Shown here: piece by piece, positions 8,275-16,118 of the stretch
Position numbering within the stretch: position 1 is the first letter of the stretch
How the letters are laid out: the number at the start of each line of letters is the position of its first letter
Source: an uncultured Paenibacillaceae bacterium
GTDB lineage: Bacteria; Bacillota; Bacilli; Paenibacillales; DA-C8
DNA length: 21,841 bases
NCBI GenBank assembly: GCA_937957685.1
Contig: CALGAO010000147.1
Span: 1-21,841 of the forward strand
Direction: 5' to 3'
Notes under the pieces: generated by a model
The model's input: the letters and a program-made list of their open reading frames with translations, nothing else
The model's database searches: none
Told to the model about the DNA's origin: nothing
Position numbers and translations under genes: made by a program

Positions 8275-9249
8275 ATGCCTACGATCAAAGACGTTGCTGA
8301 AAAAGCCGGGGTAACGGTTACCACCGTCTCGCGGGTTCTGAACAATCGCGGCTACATCAGTGAGCGCACGCGCCAGAAGGTCCAGCTGGCCATGGCTGAG
8401 CTGAATTACCAGCCCAATGAGATCGCGCGCTCTCTCACGCGGAAGCGTTCGATGATGCTGGGCATGATCATACCGACGATCGCCCACCCCTTCTTCAGCG
8501 AGATGGCCAATGAGATTGAGCAGTATGCCTCCTCCTTCGGCTACAAGCTGTTGGTCTGCAACTCGCGGATGGAGCAAACGAAGGAAAAAGAGTATATCGA
8601 CATGCTGAAGAGCAATCGCGTAGACGGAGTCATCATGGGGAGCCACACGCTGGAGGTCGAGGAATACCTCAATCTGAACAAGCCGATCGTCACCTTTGAC
8701 CGCAAGATCGCCGATATCCCTTATGTGTCTTCCGACAACTACCAGGGCGGCAAGCTGGCGGCAGAGCTGCTCATCCGCAAGGGCTGCAGGTCAGTTGCCC
8801 ATATCAGCGGAGACTTGAGCCTGGATCTGCTCAGCAACAAGAGAACCGAAGCCTTCCGGGACACCTTGCGCGCGCACAACATCGAACCTGTCATCATCCA
8901 GCTGGGTGCGGACAGCTTCGACCGATCATCCTACAATGCAATTCTCTCTTCGCTGTTCGACAACCACAAGCATCTGGACGGCATCTTCGCTTCCAGTGAT
9001 ATTATCGCGATGAATATCATCAAGCTGGCAACCGCCAGGGGGATCTCCATACCGGATGACCTGAAGCTGATCGGCTATGATGATATCTCTTTCGCGGAGC
9101 TCAGCAATCCCGCGCTGACCACGATCAGACAGCCGATCGAGGAGATGAGCAGGCTGGCTGTCGAGCTTCTGCTCAAGCAGATTAACGGTGAGCCGGTGGA
9201 CAAGGAACACACCCTGCCCGTTACGCTCGTGGAGCGATCGTCAACCTGA
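8275..9249 (+). CDS. LacI-family sugar-responsive repressor
   Basis: This is a 324-residue LacI/GalR-type regulator. The N-terminal helix-turn-helix and hinge (about 1-58, TIKDVAEKAGVTVTTVSRVL) contact DNA. The rest is a periplasmic-binding-protein-like effector domain, with VDGVIMGS, DNYQGG, FASSDIIAMN and IGYDDISF segments typical of the family. AAAGGAG precedes the ATG at good spacing. A strong terminator follows, and then a promoter with two LacI-type operators controls the downstream sugar locus. The presence of a GH32 remnant suggests sucrose or fructo-oligosaccharides as inducer, but this is inference; the protein alone does not reveal the sugar. Confidence 0.92.
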   Translation: MPTIKDVAEKAGVTVTTVSRVLNNRGYISERTRQKVQLAMAELNYQPNEIARSLTRKRSMMLGMIIPTIAHPFFSEMANEIEQYASSFGYKLLVCNSRMEQTKEKEYIDMLKSNRVDGVIMGSHTLEVEEYLNLNKPIVTFDRKIADIPYVSSDNYQGGKLAAELLIRKGCRSVAHISGDLSLDLLSNKRTEAFRDTLRAHNIEPVIIQLGADSFDRSSYNAILSSLFDNHKHLDGIFASSDIIAMNIIKLATARGISIPDDLKLIGYDDISFAELSNPALTTIRQPIEEMSRLAVELLLKQINGEPVDKEHTLPVTLVERSST

Positions 9250-9250
9250 C

Positions 9251-9293
9251 GCTGCCGATTGCGAGATGATCGGTCAGCATTTTTTATTTTTTT
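9251..9293 (+). terminator. rho-independent terminator of the LacI-family gene
   Basis: GCTG-CCGAT (9251-9259) pairs with ATCGG-T-CAGC (9269-9278) with one bulged base. It is followed by a long T-rich run (9280-9293). It starts directly after the stop codon and separates the repressor from the transporter promoter. Confidence 0.85.
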
Positions 9294-9295
9294 CC

Positions 9296-9333
9296 ATATG
9301 TCAAACGGTTGACATGTCAACCGTTTGACATAT
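9296..9333. promoter_or_regulatory. 38-bp perfect palindrome made of two LacI-type operators
   Basis: The sequence is a perfect palindrome centred between 9314 and 9315. Each half contains a near-palindromic 12-mer with central CG: TCAAACGGTTGA (9301-9312) and its reverse complement TCAACCGTTTGA (9317-9328). A central CG flanked by AA/TT arms is the classic LacI-family operator design. The two sites are 16 bp apart centre to centre, with CATG between. They cover the -35 box and spacer of the transporter promoter, so binding should block RNA polymerase. The repressor encoded at 8275-9249 is the obvious candidate. Confidence 0.88.
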
Positions 9334-9338
9334 ATAAT
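9309..9338 (+). promoter_or_regulatory. sigma-A promoter of the sugar transporter locus
   Basis: A perfect TTGACA (9309-9314) and a perfect TATAAT (9333-9338) are separated by 18 bases, about 45 bases before the binding-protein start. The promoter is embedded in the double operator. Transcription should start after the palindrome, near 9345. Confidence 0.88.
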
Positions 9339-9382
9339 AGCGACGAACGACGTTCACTATCTTTAGCTAGGGGGATTTATGA

Positions 9383-10720
9383 ATGAAAAAGCTTTCATGG
9401 TTAACGCTGGTATTGGTCTTTATGCTTGTCTTGAGCGCATGCGGAGGCAACAGCAGCAAGAACAATGAAGGTAATGCCAACAGCGGCGCATCGTCATCGG
9501 GCAGTCAGAACAGTCAAAGCAAAGGCGGCGGCAGCGAAAAGGTGAAAATCACCATTCTGAACTCCAAGGCTGAGATACACAATCAGATGACCGAAGCAGC
9601 TCAGCTGTTCATGAGTGCCAACCCGGATATCGAGGTTGAAGTCATCTCCACGACCCAGGATCAATCTCCGGTAGAACGCGCTTCTGCCCTGTATGCTTCG
9701 GGCACTCCGGCCACCCTCACCATGCTGGACACCGGCGACATCGAGAAGTTCGCCGACAAGGCTCTGGATCTGTCCAATGAGAAGTGGGTAGCCGATCTGG
9801 CGCAGCCATTCCTGGTCGATGGCAAGACGATCTCCTTCCCGTTCGCGGTGGAAGGTTACGGCCTCATCTATAACAAGGAAGTGCTGGACAAGGTGAGCGG
9901 CGGCTCCTTCGACCCTGCGTCGATCAACACCACCGCCAAGCTGGAAGCCCTGTTCCAGAAGATCGAGCAAGCAGGCATCGTGCCGCTGTACATCGGCAGC
10001 ATGGACTGGTCCCTGGGCAATCACTTCCTGGCCATCGCCTATGCGACCCAACCGGACACGGACGTCAAGGGATTCATCGAAGTTCTGAAGCAAGGCAAGG
10101 CTGATCTCGTGAGCAACCCATCCTTCAACGGCCTGCTCGACACCTTCGATGTCATGAAGCGATACAATGGCGGCAAGGATGACCCGATGGCCGTCAACTA
10201 TGAGCTGAGCACGGCGATGGTGGCCAAAGGCGAAGCCGCCATGACCTTCAACGGCAACTGGCTGATCACCGAGCTGCTGAAATCCAACCCGGAAGGCGAG
10301 TACGGCTTCGTTCCGGTTCCGATCTCCAACAACGAAGGCGACCACGCCAACTCTTCGGTAGCCGTCGGCGCAACGAAGCAATTCTTCCTGGATGCCGAGA
10401 AGAGCACGCCGGCACAGCAGGAGGCAGCCAAGAAGTTCCTCAACTGGCTGGTGTACGAAGCGGAAGGTCAGGACTTCCTGGTCAACAAGGCGAATGTCAT
10501 TCCTGCCTTCAAGAACATCAACCTGGAGCTGAACAACTCTCTGGCCATCGCGATCAACCAATATAACCTGTCTGGCAAGTCGATCGAATTTGCAGGCAAC
10601 TTCGTGCCGGGCGATCACTGGAAAGTGCTCGGCGCGTCGATGCAGAAGTATCTGGCGGACAAGGCTGACCGGGCAACGCTGGCAGCGGAAATCGAAGATT
10701 ATTGGAAGAGCATGCAATAA
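9383..10720 (+). CDS. sugar ABC transporter substrate-binding lipoprotein
   Basis: This 445-residue extracellular solute-binding protein belongs to the family-1 sugar binders. The lipoprotein signal ends in LSAC with Cys20 as the lipidated residue. A Ser/Asn/Gly-rich linker (about 21-52) follows, then a two-lobed binding domain starting at VKITILNSKAEIHNQMTEAAQLF. AGGGGG lies 8 bases before ATG 9383; the ATG at 9379 is out of frame. It captures an oligosaccharide outside the cell and delivers it to membrane permeases. It is the first gene after the LacI-controlled promoter. The downstream permease gene is truncated, so the protein may be an orphan binder in this strain. Confidence 0.92.
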   Translation: MKKLSWLTLVLVFMLVLSACGGNSSKNNEGNANSGASSSGSQNSQSKGGGSEKVKITILNSKAEIHNQMTEAAQLFMSANPDIEVEVISTTQDQSPVERASALYASGTPATLTMLDTGDIEKFADKALDLSNEKWVADLAQPFLVDGKTISFPFAVEGYGLIYNKEVLDKVSGGSFDPASINTTAKLEALFQKIEQAGIVPLYIGSMDWSLGNHFLAIAYATQPDTDVKGFIEVLKQGKADLVSNPSFNGLLDTFDVMKRYNGGKDDPMAVNYELSTAMVAKGEAAMTFNGNWLITELLKSNPEGEYGFVPVPISNNEGDHANSSVAVGATKQFFLDAEKSTPAQQEAAKKFLNWLVYEAEGQDFLVNKANVIPAFKNINLELNNSLAIAINQYNLSGKSIEFAGNFVPGDHWKVLGASMQKYLADKADRATLAAEIEDYWKSMQ

Positions 10721-10736
10721 ACGGTTGTTCCATCTT

Positions 10737-10780
10737 GCAGAAAGTCGATTAACGCCAAGTGATCGACTTTCTGCTTTATT
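10737..10780 (+). terminator. intercistronic hairpin after the binding-protein gene
   Basis: GCAGAAAGTCGAT (10737-10749) pairs perfectly with ATCGACTTTCTGC (10762-10774) around a 12-base loop, followed by TTTATT. It lies between binding-protein and permease genes. Such hairpins commonly act as partial terminators or mRNA stabilisers that keep binding-protein levels above permease levels. Confidence 0.7.
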
Positions 10781-10807
10781 CAGATCAAGCGGCTCAGGAG
10801 GAATTCT

Positions 10808-11716
10808 ATGCTGACAGAGAGGAAGCTCTCCAAGAGATTGTACAACCAGTTGCTGTTTACCGGGCCGACTCTTCTTGCCTTTACGTGCGTCATCCTCGTG
10901 CCTTTCGTCTACGGGATCTACATGACGTTCTTCAAGTGGGACGGCATCTCGTCCTCGATGCCGTTCATCGGTCTCGACAACTATCAGGCGGTTCTTCAGG
11001 ACAAGAAGTTCTGGGCAAGCGTCTGGCTGACCATCAAGTATGTCGCGGCCAGCGTCCTGATCATCAATGTATTGGGCTTCGCCCTGGCCTATCTCGTCAC
11101 CAGCGGCATCCGCGGGCAGAACTTCTTCCGCGCCTCCTTCTTCTCGCCCAATCTGATCGGCGGTCTGGTGCTCGGCTTCATCTGGCAGTTTATCTTTCAT
11201 ATCTTCCTGCCATCCGTCGGGGAAAGCACGGGCTGGTCGATCTTCGAGAAGACCTGGCTCGGCGACGAGACGAAGGCCTTCTGGGCGCTCGTCATCGTCA
11301 CCGTATGGCAATACGCCGGTTACATGATGGTCATCTTCATCGCGGGCCTGATGAGCGTGCCCAAGGATGTCCTGGAGGCCGCCAGGATCGACGGAGCCAG
11401 CGGTTTCCGGCAGATCCGGCATATGATCCTGCCGCTCATGGTGCCGTCCTTCATCGTGACGGTCTTCCTGTCCCTGCAGCGGAGCTTCATGGTCTACGAC
11501 GTCAACTATGCCCTGACGGGCGGCGGCCCGTTCGGCAGCACGGTTTTGGCTTCCATGCACGTTTATGACAAGGCCTTCCAACGCTTCGACCGGAAGCATG
11601 GGGCATATGTTCGAATGTCCCGATCTGTTCACGATAGACGGGTGCGATATCCTGGTGGTGTCGCCGGAGGGGATGAAGGATCATCCGGTGTCGGGATATT
11701 TCGCAGGGAAGCTTGA
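10808..11716 (+). CDS. sugar ABC transporter permease (MalF/UgpA type), C-terminally truncated
   Basis: The first about 260 residues are a normal binding-protein-dependent permease. Hydrophobic segments begin near residue 16, and the cytoplasmic EAA loop is clear (EAARIDGASGFRQIRHMILPLM), followed by the TGGGPFGSTVLASMHVYDKAFQRFD region. Family members continue here into a last membrane helix of roughly 30-40 residues. Instead, from about codon 261 (near 11590) the frame runs through GH32 coding DNA out of phase, giving about 40 unrelated Arg-rich residues before TGA at 11716. The protein is therefore probably non-functional. AGGAGG at 10797-10802 precedes the ATG. A partner MalG-type permease is missing from the locus. 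Confidence 0.8.
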   Translation: MLTERKLSKRLYNQLLFTGPTLLAFTCVILVPFVYGIYMTFFKWDGISSSMPFIGLDNYQAVLQDKKFWASVWLTIKYVAASVLIINVLGFALAYLVTSGIRGQNFFRASFFSPNLIGGLVLGFIWQFIFHIFLPSVGESTGWSIFEKTWLGDETKAFWALVIVTVWQYAGYMMVIFIAGLMSVPKDVLEAARIDGASGFRQIRHMILPLMVPSFIVTVFLSLQRSFMVYDVNYALTGGGPFGSTVLASMHVYDKAFQRFDRKHGAYVRMSRSVHDRRVRYPGGVAGGDEGSSGVGIFRREA

Positions 11717-12410
11717 CTATGCGACGGGGCGTTACGAGCATGGGGGGTTTCAACTGCTCGATCACGGGCATCATTTCTATGCGCCGCAGACGTTCCAGGG
11801 ACCGGACGGGCGGCGCATCCTGATCGCCTGGATGCCGATGAAGGGCTCGGAGCTCGGCAAATCCTGGTCCGGCAGCATGACCTTTCCGAGAGAGCTCACG
11901 CTGGGGAGCGATCGGCGCCTGCGATCCAGGCCTGTTGACGAGATCGCCGCTCTCAGGCGGCGGGCAACGCGGCAACCTCCTGCGCCGTTCCGGCTGGAAG
12001 AAGGCAGCCTGGAGCTCGGCCAGGGCACCGAATTGGAGTTGATCGTCACGTTCAATCTGCGGGACATGACGGCCGCGCAAGCGGGCATTCGCTTCTTCGC
12101 ATCGAGCCGGGAGGAAGCCATTCTCGGCTATGAAGCCGGGACGAATGCGCTGTTCGTGGATTACGGCCACCTGTCCGCTTCACCTTGCGAGCGCAAGAGC
12201 GTATCCCTCGGCAACGGGAGACCGGAAGAGCTCAAGCTGCGTCTCCTGCTGGATCATTCCGCCGTTGAGGTGTTTGTCAACGAAGGGGAGCTGGCGTTCA
12301 GCACGCTACTCTTCCCCGGTCCGGACAGCAGGGAACTATCGCTGTTCGCCAGAGGTGGCTGCGTGGACGTCGAGCAGTTGGAGCTGTATCGTCTGGGACA
12401 GGACCTGTAG
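11565..12410 (+). pseudogene. GH32 glycosidase (sucrose/fructan hydrolase), N-terminally deleted
   Basis: The coding sequence matches the C-terminal part of glycoside hydrolase family 32, closest in pattern to sucrose-6-phosphate hydrolase or invertase. It keeps the acid/base motif (MGHMFECPDLF, Glu in EC), then SPEGM, YFAGKLDYATG, FYAPQTF, a RRILIAWM segment, and the C-terminal beta-sandwich (about residues 145-281, including AVEVFVNEGE). The N-terminal blades carrying the nucleophile Asp motif (WMNDPNG type) and the RDP motif are absent, so it cannot be active. GH32 similarity starts only near 11595; the ATG at 11565 lies inside permease-derived DNA and has no ribosome binding site. ATG 11598 is an alternative start. 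The natural upstream half was apparently lost together with a second permease gene. Confidence 0.82.
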
Positions 12411-12446
12411 TTGCGCAGTTACCTCTTCCATGCTTCCCATTGCCAG

Positions 12447-12489
12447 GGATCACCTGCTGCACGGTTGACGTGCGGCGGGTGATCCTTTC
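12447..12489 (+). terminator. long hairpin between convergent GH32 remnant and AraC gene
   Basis: Bases 12447-12462 pair with 12470-12485 in a continuous 16-bp stem (two G-T wobbles) with a 7-base loop. Only a short TTT follows on the plus strand and no U-tract exists on the minus strand. The position between convergent stop codons (12410 and 12527) supports a bidirectional terminator role. Confidence 0.55.
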
Positions 12490-12526
12490 CTGCATCCGGC
12501 AGGTGACGCCTCCCATTCGTCCGCCT

Positions 12527-14830
12527 CTAACTGCCAAGCTTCGCTGCTGTTGCCCGATATTGGCCCGGTGTCCGGTCCTCCATCTTCTTGAAGATGCGCA
12601 TCAAGGTTTGCACGTTCCCGTACCCGACCTTGTCCGCGATCTGGGCGATGGACAGATCCGGCCTTTCCCTCAGCAGGGCCTTGGCGTGCCTGATTCGGCA
12701 CCGATGGATGGCTTCCAGTATGCCGATCTGATAATGCTGTTTATACAGCCTGGACAGATAGGAAACCGACAGCTGGTAGCGTTCCGCGAGCTGCTGTACG
12801 CTCAAGGTCTGATCCATATAGTGGGACTCGATATACTGATTGATCATCTCCAATTTCCATTCCGTCGTTTCCTCTCTCTCTTCGTGATACAGGATCATCT
12901 CCTCGATGATTTTCATGATCTCTTCTTCCAATTGCTGGATCGTCGACGCATTCAGCAGCCGTTGAACAGGATTGATCTTCGAATAGAACATCTCTTCTTT
13001 CGGTGTCTTCTTCATCTCGATCGCATTCAGGACGAGGTTAATCAGACCAAACATTCTGCATTGGAGCAATTGAATCGATACGCCATCGGTATATCGGTAA
13101 TATCCGATGATCAGCAGCAGTTTCTCTTTGGCTCGCTCATAATTATGCTCCATCATATAGGACATGAAATCCTGTTCAGCGCGAATGATATCCACGCGGT
13201 TCCATTCTGGCAAGGGATGTGTGTAACAACTGTCATAATAGATGATGCCTGATTTGCCGGTCATGGCGGCATAGTTCTCCGATTCCTGCGCCTTGAGATA
13301 AGCGGATGACAGGCTGCTTGAGGCGTCGCAGAAATCGCTCAAGGCGAACAGCACATCCGCATCAAAATACGTCTTGATCACGCCCCTGGTCTGCTCCAGG
13401 ATGTTCCCGATGCCTGCCAGCCATGCCTGATTGATCGGTTGATCCGACCAGATCACGCCTGTCAGGCCCATATGTTTCCAGAAGAAGCAGCTGTACTGTT
13501 TGCCAAGCAATTCGCTGCATATGTTGTTCAGGCAGATCAGCAGGATATGTTCCTGCTCCGGGACGGGCAGTTCGTTCAATTTGCGTCCGGGATCAAGCAC
13601 GCGCACCGCCGTAACGAGACCTTGCCGAAACGGCATGGCGAAATGCTCGCGGAAGAAACCCTGGTGATCTTCGAGCCTGGAATGGTCGCGGATCATGAGA
13701 GAGAACGTCTGGCTGAGTCGCAGCTCCTTGTCCTTCTGGAGCATCGAGGCCAACTTCCTGTTGTTGTCCACGATGCTGTCGATCGTGAGTTGCAGGCTCT
13801 TGAAGATATCCCGATGTTCAATGGACTGCGCATCCTGCGCGCCGCTGTACGCTCCGCCCGCAAACAGACGCCTGCTGAGCGACAGGATCGGGCTGTATCG
13901 TCTTCTCGTCTCGACGTATACGATGCCGATCGCAAGCAACATGCCGATGCCCAGATACGCATACAACAGCTGGCGCAGATCGTAGATCTTCTTGAAATAT
14001 TGATGGACGGGCACCACCGATATATACTCCCAGTTGGCCTGTTTGATCTTCCGCACATGGACGACCTGATTGCCAAGCACATGTTCTCCGGGATCGAGCA
14101 TGCCATAGCTGTAGGGGATCTGCCCCTCATCCCCCGTCGTCTCGATTAATTGATGGTCGCTGGAGACGATGTAACTGAAACCCAGATCGCCATGAAGGTC
14201 GCTGTCTCCGCCGATCAGAAGATCTCTCAGTTCGGCGAGATTGATCTCAACGATCGCCCAGCTCGACACACTGTACAGGTTGTCTCGTTTTAATGGGGTG
14301 ATGAGATAGACTCGGCCGTTTAACTTTACCCACTCGCTTGACTGGCGGTTCATGACGAACCTGACCCATTCCTGCGGCTTCATGCCGAACTTGTCCTCGA
14401 TGAAGGGGGCCGTTATCGTAATGAGACTGTAGGAGCTGATGAAACAGGCGCACGAGTGATAATACACGTAAATGTCGGAGACATTGCCGAACATGAAAAT
14501 GCCTCGCAACTGTTCCCCTGCTTTGTGCAACGCGTAGTAATCCTCGCCTGTAAAAGGAGGTTCGATGTAAGAGGACGTAACCAGCTTCTCGTTAAAAACA
14601 AGCGCAGAGACGCTCTTCCGGATATCGAGCAGCCTGTTGTCGATCAAGGTTCTCGTCTGATCAGCAGATTGACTCTGCGCCATGGAAACGGTCTTTTCGG
14701 TTGCGTCCAGAGCGACCAGATACAGGATTAACCCGAACAGAATGAAGAACAGGATGATGCACAGCGAACTGAGGAACCATCTGCGAAACGTCTGCTCACC
14801 GAATAACTGATTGTCTCGCCACGCCTTCAT
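12527..14830 (-). CDS. membrane-anchored AraC-family regulator with extracellular sensor
   Basis: This 767-residue protein has a transmembrane helix near the N-terminus (about 16-42), an extracellular sensing region (about 43-287), and a second helix (about 288-310). A cytoplasmic linker follows, ending in an AraC double helix-turn-helix (about 657-760). In the latter, TLSVQQLAERYQLSVSYLSRLYKQ and SIAQIADKVGYGNVQTLMRIFKK are the two DNA-binding helices. This is the one-component membrane-sensor architecture common beside carbohydrate ABC systems in Paenibacillus. GAGGAGGGGG lies just before the ATG. It is the last gene of the minus-strand cluster, 79 bases after the MFS gene, and probably activates the transporter operon when it detects an external sugar. 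The ligand is unknown. Confidence 0.9.
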   Translation of the reverse strand: MKAWRDNQLFGEQTFRRWFLSSLCIILFFILFGLILYLVALDATEKTVSMAQSQSADQTRTLIDNRLLDIRKSVSALVFNEKLVTSSYIEPPFTGEDYYALHKAGEQLRGIFMFGNVSDIYVYYHSCACFISSYSLITITAPFIEDKFGMKPQEWVRFVMNRQSSEWVKLNGRVYLITPLKRDNLYSVSSWAIVEINLAELRDLLIGGDSDLHGDLGFSYIVSSDHQLIETTGDEGQIPYSYGMLDPGEHVLGNQVVHVRKIKQANWEYISVVPVHQYFKKIYDLRQLLYAYLGIGMLLAIGIVYVETRRRYSPILSLSRRLFAGGAYSGAQDAQSIEHRDIFKSLQLTIDSIVDNNRKLASMLQKDKELRLSQTFSLMIRDHSRLEDHQGFFREHFAMPFRQGLVTAVRVLDPGRKLNELPVPEQEHILLICLNNICSELLGKQYSCFFWKHMGLTGVIWSDQPINQAWLAGIGNILEQTRGVIKTYFDADVLFALSDFCDASSSLSSAYLKAQESENYAAMTGKSGIIYYDSCYTHPLPEWNRVDIIRAEQDFMSYMMEHNYERAKEKLLLIIGYYRYTDGVSIQLLQCRMFGLINLVLNAIEMKKTPKEEMFYSKINPVQRLLNASTIQQLEEEIMKIIEEMILYHEEREETTEWKLEMINQYIESHYMDQTLSVQQLAERYQLSVSYLSRLYKQHYQIGILEAIHRCRIRHAKALLRERPDLSIAQIADKVGYGNVQTLMRIFKKMEDRTPGQYRATAAKLGS

Positions 14831-14884
14831 CGAACCCCCTCCTCAAGCGAGTCATCCGTGCGGATACCTGCATGATTGCCAAAC

Positions 14885-14893
14885 GTTATATCA
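14885..14893 (-). promoter_or_regulatory. possible extended -10 promoter for the AraC gene
   Basis: On the minus strand TGATATAAC matches an extended -10 element (TG-N-TATAAT with one mismatch), about 55 bases upstream of the AraC start. No convincing -35 is visible. If real, it gives the regulator basal expression independent of the operon. Confidence 0.3.
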
Positions 14894-14909
14894 TCAGGCA
14901 GTGGATGGA

Positions 14910-16115
14910 TCACGAGCGCCTGCCTTTGCGGAAGCTGACCGCCGCATAGAGGACAGCAACCCCGAGTATTGGAAGCGTATACACAACAAACATGAACGAA
15001 TACCCGGCGAAGCCGATCAGGCTGCCGGCCAAGGCGGGAGCGGTCGCCTGACCGAGATCACTGCCGACGAAATATGTGCTGACCGCTGCCCCGCGTCGCT
15101 CGGGGCCAACATGCTTGACCGCCTGGGCTTGCAGCGCGGGCTGCAACACGCCAACTCCGAGCGCCTTGATCACCGCTGCCAGCGCGAACATGACCATCGC
15201 ATAGGCGGTGGAGATGGAAGCGAGCAGGATAAAGGAACCACCTATCGCGAACAAGGCCGGATAGAGAACGGCTGAGAGCCCATAGCGATCCGACAGCTTG
15301 CCCAGCCAGAGCCGGGCGATCATGAGCGTGATGGCGCTGAGCGTAAAGTACCAACCGATATTGGACAGTTGAAATTGTGCGCCATACAGCGCGATGTACG
15401 AGCTCTCAATTCCGTTCAACGATGCGATGGCGAAGGAGATGACGCTGACCAGCACAGCCTCCTTCACAAACAGATCGCCAGGCTTCAGGCGGAGCTTCTG
15501 CCTCAGCCTGGACGCTGAGGCCTCCGGTCTGCTGTTGGCGCCCCCTGACAACCGCATCAGCCCCAGGATCGGGAATACGATGAAGGCTGCCGCCATCCGG
15601 AACATCCACTCGTAACCCAGCCATTGCGAGAGCGCGAGGCCAATGGCCGGCCCGACCGCCATGGCGATCGTCTGCGTCACGCCGAAATACCCCATCCCCT
15701 CACTCAGCCGCGAAGGCGGGATGTAATCGACGATGAGCGCCATCGTCACGGTCGTCATCATGCAGAATCCGATGCCATGTACGATGCGCAGGATCATATA
15801 TCCCGCATCGGATTCAACCATAGCATACATGGCCATGCACAGACTGTTCAAGACCAGGAAAAAGAGCAATAATGTCCTTCTGTCGAACGCATCCGTGATC
15901 CAGCCGCTAAACGGACGCATGAACATCGCTGCGAGGGGCATCGCGCCGATCACGACCCCTGCAACAGCGACGTTCATCCCTTCTTCCTGGAGATATAAAG
16001 CCAGTGTCGTAAAGATCATATAGAAGCTGACGTTGGTCAGCACATTGACCCCGAACAGCAACAGATAGGCGCGGTTCCAGATGCGCGGCAAGCCTTGAGC
16101 TGTATCCATCGTCAT
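14910..16115 (-). CDS. MFS transporter
   Basis: This 401-residue integral membrane protein has the hydrophobic pattern of a 12-helix major facilitator. The conserved loop between helices 2 and 3 appears as PFSGWITDAFDRRTLL (about 68-83). A second copy of that motif is seen in the C-terminal half (ARLWLGKLSDRYGLS). It resembles drug- and sugar-efflux members; the substrate cannot be read from sequence. The start is 3 bases after the upstream esterase stop and its GGAGAG site lies inside that gene's end, so the two are translationally linked. In this operon it may export a product such as a sugar or released acid, or a toxic analogue. That is inference. Confidence 0.88.
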   Translation of the reverse strand: MTMDTAQGLPRIWNRAYLLLFGVNVLTNVSFYMIFTTLALYLQEEGMNVAVAGVVIGAMPLAAMFMRPFSGWITDAFDRRTLLLFFLVLNSLCMAMYAMVESDAGYMILRIVHGIGFCMMTTVTMALIVDYIPPSRLSEGMGYFGVTQTIAMAVGPAIGLALSQWLGYEWMFRMAAAFIVFPILGLMRLSGGANSRPEASASRLRQKLRLKPGDLFVKEAVLVSVISFAIASLNGIESSYIALYGAQFQLSNIGWYFTLSAITLMIARLWLGKLSDRYGLSAVLYPALFAIGGSFILLASISTAYAMVMFALAAVIKALGVGVLQPALQAQAVKHVGPERRGAAVSTYFVGSDLGQATAPALAGSLIGFAGYSFMFVVYTLPILGVAVLYAAVSFRKGRRS

Positions 16116-16118
16116 CTT

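Noticed and set aside
9299..9330. Palindrome interpreted as a rho-independent terminator
   Set aside because: It lies within a promoter with perfect -35 and -10 boxes, a separate U-rich terminator already occurs at 9251-9293, and each half is itself a CG-centred operator.
9494..11632. 712-residue minus-strand ORF opposite the sugar-binding protein and permease
   Set aside because: It is an antisense shadow: it covers two genes with clear family motifs, has no ribosome binding site, and shows low-complexity Arg/Asp/His/Gly composition.
12461..12472. GGTTGAC near 12463 as a third copy of the LacI operator
   Set aside because: It is the loop of the 12447-12485 hairpin and lacks the opposite half-site, so it is coincidental.
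12440..13252. 270-residue plus-strand ORF opposite the AraC regulator
   Set aside because: It is a shadow of the AraC coding region. The minus strand has the helix-turn-helix and transmembrane pattern and a strong ribosome binding site.
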